From positions 4,984,151 to 5,048,150 of the forward strand of contig NZ_JAPNJW010000002.1 in NCBI RefSeq assembly GCF_026626745.1: DNA of 64,000 nt, in the 5' to 3' direction. How positions within the stretch are numbered: position 1 is the first letter of the stretch; every line of letters begins with the position of its first letter. The position numbers and the translations under genes are program-made. The DNA comes from Nannocystis sp. RBIL2 (GTDB lineage: Bacteria > Myxococcota_A > Polyangia > Nannocystales > Nannocystaceae). Positions 50,351-58,559 of this stretch are shown here, in pieces. The notes beneath the pieces are model-generated. The model searched no databases and was not told the origin of the DNA. It saw only the letters and a list, made by a program, of their open reading frames with translations.

Positions 50351-51562
50351 GTGACCTTCCCGCTCGACTACGTCCGCTCGCGTTTTCCCGGCCTCACCCG
50401 CGACGAGGTCTTCCTCGACAACGCCGGCGGCTCGCAGATCCTCGGCAGCGTCATCGACGGCATCGGCGACTACCTGCGCGACTGCAACGTCCAGCACGGC
50501 GCCACCTACGGCGCCTCGCAGCGCGCCGTCGAGCGAGTGACGGCCGGCAAGCAAGCGCTCGCCTCGCTGTTCGGCGCCGGCCCGGGCACCGTCGTGTTCG
50601 GTCCCTCGACCACCCAGATCGTCTTCAATCTCGCCGCCGCCCTCGGCCCCTCGCTGCAGCCGGGTGACGAGATCGTCGTGACCGAGGCCGACCACGAGGC
50701 CAACGTCGGCGCCTGGCGGCGTGTCGCTGCCCAGCGCGGCGCCGAGGTCAAGCTGTGGAGGATCGACCGCGCGCGCCAGAGCCTCGAGCCGGGCGGCCTC
50801 GCGCCCTTGCTCGGCCCGCGTACGCGGCTCGTGTGCATGACCCACTGCTCCAACGTGCTCGGCACGATCTTCGACGTCGCCGCCGCCGCCGAGCTGGTAC
50901 ATCGCGCCGGCGCCAAGCTGTTCGTCGACGGCGTCGCCTACGCCCCGCACGGGCCTGTCGACGTCGCCGCGCTCGGCGTCGACGGCTACGTCTTCAGCAT
51001 CTACAAGGTCTACGGCCCGCACCTCGCCGCCGCCTACCTCGGGCCCGAGCTGTTCGCCGAGCTCGCCAACATCAACCACGACTTCTACGACTGCGGGCCG
51101 TACCGCCTGCAGCCCGGCGGCGTCAACTACGAGCTCGTCGCCGGCGGCGCCGCAGTCGCCACCTACCTCGACGATCTCGGTGAGCACCTCGGCCCCGGCC
51201 CCGACCCGCGCGGGCGCGCCTGGGCGGCCATCGCCGCTTACGAGGCCGACCTCGCCGAGCACCTGCTCGGGTTCCTCGGGTCATGTCCCAAAGTACATGT
51301 CGTCGGGGATAGCCGGCCGAACCGGGCCGTGCGGGTGCCGACCATCAGCTTCGTGGTCGACGGCGTGCCCTCGCCGAGCATCCCGGCGCAGGTCGACCCG
51401 CACGGCGTCGGCATCCGCTTCGGCGACTTCTGCTCGCGTGCCCTGGTGGAAGCCCTCGGCCTGCGCCCGCACGGCGGGGTCGTCCGCGTCTCGCTGGTCC
51501 ACTACAACAGCCACGCCGAGGTCGAGCGGCTGATCGCCGCCCTGCGCCCGATCGTCGCCTGA
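50351..51562 (+). CDS. Class-V aminotransferase, cysteine-desulfurase-like
   Basis: GTG start; 403 residues, PLP-dependent fold type I. Seen: FLDNAGGSQ at the start, the substrate-binding HGATYGAS region, THCSNVLGTIFDVAAA, FVDGVAYAPHGPVDVAALG with the Asp that pairs with PLP, and the Schiff-base Lys in SIYKVYGPH. The catalytic Cys loop of true desulfurases is not clear, so it belongs to the cysteine-desulfurase-like (kynureninase-like) group; the reaction may be desulfuration or an elimination. A CATG-N10 element (51282) falls in the loop between GFLG and VVGDS. No iron-sulphur partner is nearby. Confidence 0.88.
   Translation: MTFPLDYVRSRFPGLTRDEVFLDNAGGSQILGSVIDGIGDYLRDCNVQHGATYGASQRAVERVTAGKQALASLFGAGPGTVVFGPSTTQIVFNLAAALGPSLQPGDEIVVTEADHEANVGAWRRVAAQRGAEVKLWRIDRARQSLEPGGLAPLLGPRTRLVCMTHCSNVLGTIFDVAAAAELVHRAGAKLFVDGVAYAPHGPVDVAALGVDGYVFSIYKVYGPHLAAAYLGPELFAELANINHDFYDCGPYRLQPGGVNYELVAGGAAVATYLDDLGEHLGPGPDPRGRAWAAIAAYEADLAEHLLGFLGSCPKVHVVGDSRPNRAVRVPTISFVVDGVPSPSIPAQVDPHGVGIRFGDFCSRALVEALGLRPHGGVVRVSLVHYNSHAEVERLIAALRPIVA
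51282..51299. repeat. CATG-N10 element inside aminotransferase gene
   Basis: CATG TCCCAAAGTA CATG, 14 apart, encoding SCPKVHV in a surface-loop position between conserved blocks. Confidence 0.55.
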
Positions 51563-51709
51563 GCCACCGCCTCCTGGAGGCGGGCCGCGCCGCCGCACGC
51601 GCCGTGGGCGGTCGCCGGCACGCGGGCGATCCGTCACCGCCGGCGCGCGTCGTTCCCTCCGCGTCGCTCTCTTGGCGCTGCGGCGCGCTCGGCCTAAGCT
51701 GTCTCGACC

Positions 51710-53956
51710 GTGACGCCCCCGCCCGGAACCGCGCCCGCGCCCGACCCGACCGGCCCTGACGAGGCCGACCGGGCCATGGAGCAGCTCATGCGCTTCCTGG
51801 CCATCCTGCGCCGGCGCTGGCTGGTCGTCGCCGTCATGACAGTGCTCGCCCTGGCCGGGGCCGCGATCGCCATCACCGCCCTGCAGCCGCGCTGGCGGGC
51901 CAGCGCCACCGTCGTGCTCCACCTCGGCGGCCCGCAGGTGCTCGACAAGGTCAAGAACGTCACCGAGGACACCGAATCGCGGCTCCTGGCCTACAAGGAG
52001 TACTACCAGACCCAGCGCGAGATCATCGGCAGCCGCACCGTCGCCGAGCGGGCGCTCGCCGCACTCGGCCTCGCGCAGGACCCGGTGTTCCTCGGCATCG
52101 CCGACATCGGCTCCGAGGCCGAGCGCATGGCCCAGGCCGCCGAGGTCGACCCGATCGAGCGCCTGCGCGGCATGGTGTTCGTCGAGGAGGTCCGGGGCTC
52201 GCGGGTGCTGAAGATCTCCGCCGACTACCCCGACCCGCAGATCGCCGCCGACATCGCCAACGCGCTCGCCGAGGCCTACCTCGCCCACGTCGACGCCTCG
52301 CGCGCGCGCACCGGCGACGCCGCCAAGGCAGGCGTCGAGGCCGAGCGCGCCAAGGCCCTGCTCGCCCTCCAGCTGGCCGAGAAGGCCCTGTCCGACTTCA
52401 AGCAGGAGCACGGCATCAGCTCGATCTCCCTCGCCGATCGCCAGAACGTCATCACCGAGGCGATCATCAAGACCACCGCCAACCTCAAGGACGCCGAGGC
52501 CGAGTCGTTCGCCGCCAGCGCCGTCCACGAGGAGGCCGAGCGCCTGCACAAGGCCGGCAGCATCGCCGGCGCCAGCCTGCTCCCGCCGCTCGAGCGACGT
52601 GTCTTCGAGGACATGCGCGCCGAGGAGCTCGAGGCCGAACGCGAGGTCGAGCAGCTCGCCATCAAGTACGGCGACAAGATGCCCGAGCTCCAGCAGGCCA
52701 GGAAGCGCCTGCGCGTGATCCAGGGCCGGATCACCAACGAGGAGAAGGAGCTGCTCGCGGGCCTCAAGGCCCGCGCCAACGCGGCCCGCACGACCGAGAG
52801 CCGCCTGCGCGGCTCGCTCGACGGCGAGAAGGAGAAGGCCCTCGGCCTCACCCTGCTCGAGCGGCAGTACCGCGAGCTCGAGCGCGAGAGCAAGGCCGCC
52901 GCCGAGTCCTACGAGCTGGTGTCGAAGCGCGACACCGAGATCGAGATGCTCGGCCGCGTGCAGTCGGAGGACATCGAGATCCTCGACCGCGCGACCAAGG
53001 GCCGCAAGCCGGTGTTCCCGCCGAAGGCGCTGCTGGTCGCGGTGGCGCTGGTCAGCGGCCTCACTCTCGGCGCCCTGCTGGCCCTCGGCGTCGACGTGCG
53101 CGACAACCGGATCCGCGGCCTCCTCGACCTCGAGCGCGCCCTCGCCGGCCTCGGCCTGCCGGTGCTCGGCCAGCTGCCGCTCCTGCCCGCCGACGCGCGC
53201 ATCGGCGTCAGCAATTTGCGGGCCCAAAGGCGCCAGCGCGACCTCCACACCCTGCTGTTCCCGCAGTCGCTCATGGCCGAGCGCGTCCGCGGCGTGCGGA
53301 CCTCGCTCGGCTTCGCCGCCGGCAAGGACGGCCTGCGCACCCTCGTCGTCACCTCGCCCAACTCCGGCGAGGGCAAGAGCTCGACCGCGGTCAACCTGGC
53401 GATGAGCTTCGTCCAGGCCAAGAAGCGCGTGGTCCTCATCGACGCCGACATGCGCCGCCCGCGGCTGCACCAGGTGTTCGAGCCGCCGATCGGCCGCGAA
53501 GCCGACGGCCTCGCGCGCGTGCTGGCCGGCAAGTGCACGCTCGACGAGGCGCTGATCACCGGCGGCGACGTGCCGGAGGGCATGTCGGTGCTGCTGTGCG
53601 GGGAGATCCCGCAAAACCCGTCGGAGCTGCTGGAGAGCCCGCAGACGCGCAAGCTGCTGGCCGAGCTCGGCGAGCGCTTCGACCTCGTGGTCCTCGACAC
53701 GCCGCCGGTGCTGCCGGTCAGCGACCCGCTGATCCTGGCCCGCATGGCCGACGGCGTGGTCGTCGTCGCTCGCTGCCAGGCCACCACCCGCGCCGGCCTG
53801 CAGCGCGCCCTCACCACCCTCCGCCGCAGCGAGGCCAACCTGCTCGGCGTGATCCTCAACGAGGTCGACTCCCGCCGCGAAGAGGCCGGCTACGGCGCCG
53901 GCTATTACTCTTATCATGCCGACCCCAACGCCGCCGCCCCCCACGGCTCGGCGTGA
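51710..53956 (+). CDS. Wzc-like polysaccharide co-polymerase / tyrosine autokinase
   Basis: GTG start; 748 residues. Wzz-type N-terminal domain with a first membrane helix (~36-56) and a second (~440-460) flanking a long periplasmic coiled coil (~190-430). A C-terminal BY-kinase domain follows: Walker A SPNSGEGKSSTAVN, Walker A' VVLIDADMRRPRLH, Walker B VVLDTPPVLPVSD. The end (YGAGYYSYH) is a small Tyr cluster for autophosphorylation. Such proteins control chain length and export of capsular or exopolysaccharide by phosphorylation cycles. It is followed downstream by polysaccharide-acting genes, consistent with an EPS locus. No Wza or Wzx gene is in the window. Confidence 0.93.
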   Translation: MTPPPGTAPAPDPTGPDEADRAMEQLMRFLAILRRRWLVVAVMTVLALAGAAIAITALQPRWRASATVVLHLGGPQVLDKVKNVTEDTESRLLAYKEYYQTQREIIGSRTVAERALAALGLAQDPVFLGIADIGSEAERMAQAAEVDPIERLRGMVFVEEVRGSRVLKISADYPDPQIAADIANALAEAYLAHVDASRARTGDAAKAGVEAERAKALLALQLAEKALSDFKQEHGISSISLADRQNVITEAIIKTTANLKDAEAESFAASAVHEEAERLHKAGSIAGASLLPPLERRVFEDMRAEELEAEREVEQLAIKYGDKMPELQQARKRLRVIQGRITNEEKELLAGLKARANAARTTESRLRGSLDGEKEKALGLTLLERQYRELERESKAAAESYELVSKRDTEIEMLGRVQSEDIEILDRATKGRKPVFPPKALLVAVALVSGLTLGALLALGVDVRDNRIRGLLDLERALAGLGLPVLGQLPLLPADARIGVSNLRAQRRQRDLHTLLFPQSLMAERVRGVRTSLGFAAGKDGLRTLVVTSPNSGEGKSSTAVNLAMSFVQAKKRVVLIDADMRRPRLHQVFEPPIGREADGLARVLAGKCTLDEALITGGDVPEGMSVLLCGEIPQNPSELLESPQTRKLLAELGERFDLVVLDTPPVLPVSDPLILARMADGVVVVARCQATTRAGLQRALTTLRRSEANLLGVILNEVDSRREEAGYGAGYYSYHADPNAAAPHGSA

Positions 53957-53989
53957 TCGCCGAGCCGGCAAACGAATCCGCCTTTTGGA

Positions 53990-54066
53990 CATGTTCTCGA
54001 GAGCATGTCCGAAAGGCCCGATCTCGCTCAGTGATACGTAGATTCGGACATGCCCTCGAGAGCATG
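53990..54066. repeat. Two CATG-N10 clusters, convergent gap
   Basis: First cluster: boxes 53990 and 54004, with a decayed third at 54018. Second: 54049 and 54063. Spacing is 14 within each; the clusters are 45 bases apart. The two closely resemble each other (CTCGAGAG cores). They fill the gap between the Wzc-like and DUF3592-like genes. Confidence 0.75.
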
Positions 54067-54095
54067 TCTTTCAAAAATTTTCTGAAGATGAACGA

Positions 54096-54764
54096 TCACG
54101 GGTCCGGCGGCAGCGCGCGGGTGTCGATCACCACGCGCTGTGGGTCGCGCGGGTCGTAGCAGATCGGCAGCGTCGGCCCATCGAGGTGCGGCCGCGGGTC
54201 GTACCAGAACCGCTGGCTCTTGACGATCCGCAGGCGGGGATCGCCGGGCAGCACGAACTGGCACAGGATCACCCACGGGTGGCTCTCGGCCTCGTCGTCC
54301 GACCGGTCCTGCTCGACCGAGACGATCGTGCCGTCGACGCGCGCCCCGTGGCGCAGCAGCGCCTCGATCGCCCGCTCGTGTCGGCGCGCGATCAGAAACC
54401 ACACCAGCGCGGAGAACACCAGCTGACCGCCGCTGCCGATGAAGATCAGCGGCAACAGCCAGCGCGCGCCCCACGTGTCGATCTCGGCCCACTCGGCGTC
54501 GGCGAGGTCGTAGACGATCGGCACCTGGACCCCGATCGCGTACGGCGGCTGGGTCGCGGTGCCCGACTGGAACAGCCGCGACTCGCCCGCGCGGGTCACG
54601 TAGGCGATGTCCGGCGCGAGCATCTCGTCGACCGCGCGCAGCGAGACCACCTGCCCCTCGACCTGCTCGGTCGTGGCCAGCGCGCGCGAGCCGAGCACCG
54701 CGATGACGAGGCCGACCACCATGAGCACCAGGCCGAAGAAGCCGACGACGGTCGAGCCCCGCAC
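54096..54764 (-). CDS. DUF3592-like membrane protein
   Basis: The GTG at 54764 (MRGSTVVGFFGLVLMVVGL) was chosen because it starts the first membrane segment; other starts upstream (54797, 54956) add Arg-rich sequence. 222 residues: a helix (~6-25), an extracytoplasmic beta-domain of the DUF3592 type (VEGQVVSLRAVDEML … VPIVYDLADAEWAEID in part), a second helix (~105-127), and a repeat of the same small beta motif (VDGTIVSVEQDRSDDEAESHPW … LPICYDPRDPQRVVID in part). Two such modules in one chain are unusual. Function unknown. Confidence 0.72.
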   Translation of the reverse strand: MRGSTVVGFFGLVLMVVGLVIAVLGSRALATTEQVEGQVVSLRAVDEMLAPDIAYVTRAGESRLFQSGTATQPPYAIGVQVPIVYDLADAEWAEIDTWGARWLLPLIFIGSGGQLVFSALVWFLIARRHERAIEALLRHGARVDGTIVSVEQDRSDDEAESHPWVILCQFVLPGDPRLRIVKSQRFWYDPRPHLDGPTLPICYDPRDPQRVVIDTRALPPDP

Positions 54765-55079
54765 TCTCCCAGAGTGACCCGCAAAACCCCCTCGCACAAG
54801 CGCGATCGCGGAATCGCGGCGAGCCGCGGCGGCCTCGCGCGACCTGGCGATGCGTCCTGCTCTTCGCAGTTCACTCCGGCCGGCGCGCCGGCGCCCGCGG
54901 GTCGGCGGCCGGGGTCGCGCGACCTCCATGCTGTAGTCATATGTCTCTTCGGACATATCACATCCACCGCGAAGGCCGGGAGATCCACGCGGTCGCCCGC
55001 CCCGCGCCGGAGCGTCTGCGCGGGGCGCGGGCCCTGCCGCGCGCGCTTTCGCCGGGCGCCCTCGTGCTACCGTCGCGCC
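54765..55079. other. Divergent gap, no gene seen
   Basis: 315 bases between the DUF3592-like gene (minus) and the GH114 gene (plus). It holds a diverged hairpin TATG (54940) TCTCTTCGGA CATA (54954). Otherwise G/C-rich with no ORF of quality. Confidence 0.5.
54940..54957. repeat. Single TATG-N10-CATA hairpin
   Basis: ATATGTC pairs with GACATAT around a four- to six-base centre. Same 14-base spacing as the CATG family, with the box ends changed to TA in a matching pair (compensatory change). Confidence 0.6.
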
Positions 55080-56117
55080 ATGACGAGACGTTCTCAGGTG
55101 TGGTCATTGTCGGCGCTGCTCTTCGGGGCCTGCACCGGCTCGGGCTCCGACGACAGCTCCGGCGCTCCTGCCACCGACACCGACGCCACCACCGAGCCGG
55201 GCACTGCCGCCGACGCCACCACCGAGGGCACCGACACCTCGACCGGCGTCCCTACCTCCGGCACCACCGACAACCCGACCGGGGCGACCGCGAGCACCAC
55301 GGTCGACCCGACCGGCCAGACCGTCACCGGCACGACCGACGATCCCGGCACCAGCACGGGCCCGACCAGCGAGACCACCGACGGCACCACCGGCGTCGCC
55401 GAGGTCGAGCTCCCGCCGCCCGACGGCGAGTTCGACTACCAGCTCGGCGAATCCTACGACCCGCCGATGGGCGTCACGATCGTCTCGCGCGACCGCAACG
55501 CCGCGCCGGCGCCCGGCCTCTACAACATCTGCTACGTCAACGGCTTCCAGGTCCAGCCCGACGAGGAGGACTTCTGGCTCGACGACCACCCCGACCTGGT
55601 GCTGCGCGACGGCATGGGCAACCCGGTGATCGACCAGGACTGGGACGAGATGCTGCTCGACACCAGCACGCCGGAGAAGCGGGCCGCGCTGGCCGAGATC
55701 GTCGGCGGATGGATCGCCGCCTGCGGGGCCGACGGCTTCGACGCGATCGAGATCGACAACCTCGACTCCTACTCGCGCTCGAAGAAACTGCTGACCCAGG
55801 ACGACGCAGTCGCCTACATGGCGCTGCTGTCGGCCGCAGCGCACGCGGAGAACCTGGCGATCGCGCAGAAGAACTCGACCGAGCTGCTCGATCGCAAGGA
55901 AGAGATGGGCACCGACTTCGCGGTCGCCGAGGAGTGCAACACCTACGAGGAGTGCGGCGATTACATGGGCGCCTACGGCGACGCGGTGCTGATGATCGAG
56001 TACGTCGAGGCCGACTTCACGACCGGCTGCGAGCAGTACCCGCAGATGTCGATCGTGCTGCGCGACCTCGACCTGGTCGCCCCGGGCTCGCCCGGGTACG
56101 TGCGCGAGGCCTGCTGA
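55080..56117 (+). CDS. GH114-type endo-alpha-1,4-polygalactosaminidase lipoprotein
   Basis: 345 residues from the ATG at 55080 with lipobox LFGAC (Cys18) and a Thr/Ser linker (to ~108). The catalytic domain follows: FDYQLGESYDPP, SRDRNAAPAPGLYNICYVN (in part), GFQVQPDE, VIDQDWDEMLLD, ADGFDAIEIDNLDSYSRS, IAQKNSTELL and FAVAEECNTYEECGDYMG (in part). The ADGFDAIEIDN stretch with acidic residues fits the active site of GH114 proteins. These cleave galactosaminogalactan/Pel-like polymers. It sits near the Wzc-like kinase, so it may trim or release a galactosamine-containing exopolysaccharide at the surface. Convergent with the beta-helix gene. Confidence 0.87.
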   Translation: MTRRSQVWSLSALLFGACTGSGSDDSSGAPATDTDATTEPGTAADATTEGTDTSTGVPTSGTTDNPTGATASTTVDPTGQTVTGTTDDPGTSTGPTSETTDGTTGVAEVELPPPDGEFDYQLGESYDPPMGVTIVSRDRNAAPAPGLYNICYVNGFQVQPDEEDFWLDDHPDLVLRDGMGNPVIDQDWDEMLLDTSTPEKRAALAEIVGGWIAACGADGFDAIEIDNLDSYSRSKKLLTQDDAVAYMALLSAAAHAENLAIAQKNSTELLDRKEEMGTDFAVAEECNTYEECGDYMGAYGDAVLMIEYVEADFTTGCEQYPQMSIVLRDLDLVAPGSPGYVREAC

Positions 56118-56143
56118 ACGCGAATGTCCTGTGTGGCCGGGGC

Positions 56144-57976
56144 TCACCGCCCGCACAGGCGCTCGGCGAGCTGGCGCTCGTACAGCGACTCGGGCACCAG
56201 CCCCGCCTGATTGCTGCCCTCGATGTAGCCGGCGGGCTGGTCGAACGGCGCCGGCGGCTTTTCGCCCGAGAACGTGCCCGAGCCGCCGATCGCGTAGTTC
56301 TGGGCCGTGGGCGGGCGCTGGATGACCGCGACGCCGTCGCCGCTGGCGTAGTTCCAGGCCACCGAATGCACCGACGACCAGCCGTGGCCGGTGCCGTAGT
56401 CGCCGCGGTTGTACAGGCCCAGCACCACGAGCCCGTCCTTGGCCGGCGCCGCCTCGACCACGTTGTCGTAGAGCAGCCCCATGCTCCACCGGCGGTGGCC
56501 CTCGCTCGACGCGTTGGGCCCGGTCGACGTCGAGCGGTGGAACACCACGCCCGAGGTGTACGACGTCCCGTTGGACACGAAGTGATGGCGCCCGTTGGTC
56601 GCGTGACAGTCGGTGAACAGCACCTGCTGGGCGTTGCTGACGTCGAAGTTGTACATGCGCTCGCCCGTGATCTGCGCCACCGGGTCGAGCGCGTGTGCGT
56701 CGGCGACCGTGACCTGCACACCCGTCTGCACCGTGACCGCGGCGAAGCCGAAGTGCAGCGCGGTGAACCGGCGCACCCACGCGTCCTCGACCCCGCGCAG
56801 GGCGATCGCCGACCACGCGTGGTCTTCGTCGTCGCCGCCGAGCGTGTCGATGTCGATGCGCAGGTCCTCGACCCCGACCTCGGTCACCAGCCCCTCGCGG
56901 TCGGCCTTGTACACGTAGGACTGCGACAGCGCGCGGTCGAGGTGGTTGAACACCGGCGCGTCGATCGTCAGCGTCGCCCCGTCGATCGCCAGGATCTGCC
57001 GCTTGAACACCAGCGGCTGCGAATCGACCGTCCACGGCCCGTCGTCGCCGGTCCCGCCGTGGTCGACCGCCGCCAGCCACGCGTCGGTGCAGGGGTGCAC
57101 GATCACCACGTGATCGCCGACGGCGTAGAGCGACGGATCTGCGACCTCCAAGGTCCGCCCGCCGACCGGCACCAGCTCGCTGACGATGTCGCTGCGCGTG
57201 CCCGCCAGCTCGGCCTGCCACTTGTCGTTGGCCCCGCTGCCCACCACCAGCACCGTCCGCTGGTGCGGCTCGTCGCCGATCGCCCGCAAGATCGTGCTGC
57301 TGGCCGGATCGTCGCCGTCGCCGGCGCCGCGCAGCACCACCCCGCTGTGCTGCAGCCGCACCGTGCCGTGGATCTCGTACTCCCCCGGGGCCAGCAGCAC
57401 CGCGCCGCGCAGCCCGTCGACCCCGAACGGCAGCGCCCCGAGCTCGTCGATCGCCTGCTGCAAGTGCGCCGTGTTGTCCCCGGCGACCGGGCCGATGTCG
57501 AGCACCACCGGCACGTCGGGTATCGGCGCCTCGCCGCGGTGATAGCCGGCCCAGCTGAAGTCGGCGATCCGGTTGCCCTGGTCGTCGGCGACGTAGGTCA
57601 GCGCGTCGCCCTCGACCGGGACGATCTGCGACGTCCAGCTCCCCGGCGGCTGCTCCAGCGGCGGCGGGCACAGAGCCGCGCCGGTGGTGCTGTCGTCGCC
57701 GGTATTGCCGGTCTCCGAGGTCGCACCGCCGAGGTCGGGCGTCGGGCCGGTGGTGGTGACGACGCCGTCGGTCGGCTCGACGCTGGTGGTCGGCAGCGCC
57801 GTGGTCCCCGTCGTCGTCGTCGCGCCGTGGGTGGTCGTGTCGCCGGTGCCCGCGGTCTCGCTGCCGCTCGCCTCCGTGGTCGTGGTCCCGCTCGCAGGAC
57901 AGGCCGCGCCACCGACGAGGATGAGGCCACACAGCACGAGGCCGCGACGCGGGCCGATCACGGGCGAGGATGTCAT
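56144..57976 (-). CDS. Right-handed beta-helix (pectate-lyase-like) lipoprotein
   Basis: 610 residues with lipobox VGGAAC (Cys26) and a Thr/Gly linker (~28-95). The N-terminal catalytic-fold region resembles glycoside-hydrolase-55/pectate-lyase-like openings (TAHLQQAIDELGALPFG, GAVLLAPGEYEIHGTVRLQ in part, VLRGAGDGDDPASSTIL). Parallel beta-helix rungs follow (GVEDLRIDIDTLGG, VRRFTALHFGFAAVTVQ, MYNFDVSNAQQVLFTDC, LLYDNVVEAAP). Catalytic residues cannot be assigned. Such proteins cleave or bind acidic polysaccharides. The neighbours (GH114 and the Wzy-like protein) support a polysaccharide role. Its end is 26 bases from the converging GH114 stop. Confidence 0.77.
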   Translation of the reverse strand: MTSSPVIGPRRGLVLCGLILVGGAACPASGTTTTEASGSETAGTGDTTTHGATTTTGTTALPTTSVEPTDGVVTTTGPTPDLGGATSETGNTGDDSTTGAALCPPPLEQPPGSWTSQIVPVEGDALTYVADDQGNRIADFSWAGYHRGEAPIPDVPVVLDIGPVAGDNTAHLQQAIDELGALPFGVDGLRGAVLLAPGEYEIHGTVRLQHSGVVLRGAGDGDDPASSTILRAIGDEPHQRTVLVVGSGANDKWQAELAGTRSDIVSELVPVGGRTLEVADPSLYAVGDHVVIVHPCTDAWLAAVDHGGTGDDGPWTVDSQPLVFKRQILAIDGATLTIDAPVFNHLDRALSQSYVYKADREGLVTEVGVEDLRIDIDTLGGDDEDHAWSAIALRGVEDAWVRRFTALHFGFAAVTVQTGVQVTVADAHALDPVAQITGERMYNFDVSNAQQVLFTDCHATNGRHHFVSNGTSYTSGVVFHRSTSTGPNASSEGHRRWSMGLLYDNVVEAAPAKDGLVVLGLYNRGDYGTGHGWSSVHSVAWNYASGDGVAVIQRPPTAQNYAIGGSGTFSGEKPPAPFDQPAGYIEGSNQAGLVPESLYERQLAERLCGR

Positions 57977-58559
57977 GCCGGCAAGCTATCAACCGCGTCC
58001 GGGGCGAACAAGGCGCGGTCCTGCTCGCGCCGCGGGGCTGCGGGGCCGCGAGCTGGGGCCGCGCGTCTGCCGAGGTCACCGCGCGACGGCTCGGGATGCG
58101 CCCCTCACTCGGCGGTCATGTCCATGGCTGCTCTTTTGTACATGCCTTCATGAACATGTCCTCATGGACATAATCATGAGATGCGCATCGATCGGGGTGA
58201 CTGCTGCTCGCTGGCGACGTCGCCGACGGTACGTCGGTGTGCGACGAAGACGGCGAGGGTCGGGACCGCCCGTTGGCTCCCGGTGGCGGGGCCGCACGGG
58301 CCGATGCCGAGCGGGCGGGCCCCTCGCGGGCGAAATGCCGGCGAGGACTGTGGGGTAGATCTCTGCGGCGAGGACACGGCCACCGACCCGCGGGGGCCGT
58401 TCGTTCGACCCACAGCAGCAGGTCCCAAGCAGCCCGGCAGGCCGGGTGCCGCTCGGGCTAGTATCCTTGTCACGTGCGCCGGACCTCCGCCGACTCGACC
58501 TGACGCGCGTTCCTGCGAACCCCCCTATCGCGCCCGCTCCCCCGTCGCGGCCTTCGCCG
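57977..58559. other. Divergent gap with CATG array; no gene seen
   Basis: 583 bases between the beta-helix gene (minus) and the O-antigen-ligase-like gene (plus). It contains the CATG array at 58117-58172. The remainder has long open frames only because of high GC; their translations are Arg/Pro-rich without domains. Promoters for both flanking genes are expected here. Confidence 0.5.
58117..58172. repeat. CATG-N10 array, divergent gap
   Basis: CATG boxes at 58117, 58123, 58141 and 58155, then CATA at 58169. The last three are 14 apart, with cores CCTTCATGAA and TCCTCATGGA; a GCTG box at 58127 is 14 before 58141. It is more irregular than the convergent chains. Confidence 0.6.

Noticed and set aside
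50351..51562. True SufS/IscS cysteine desulfurase
   Set aside because: The PLP lysine motif is present, but I cannot place the catalytic Cys loop, and no Suf or Isc partner is adjacent; kept as desulfurase-like.
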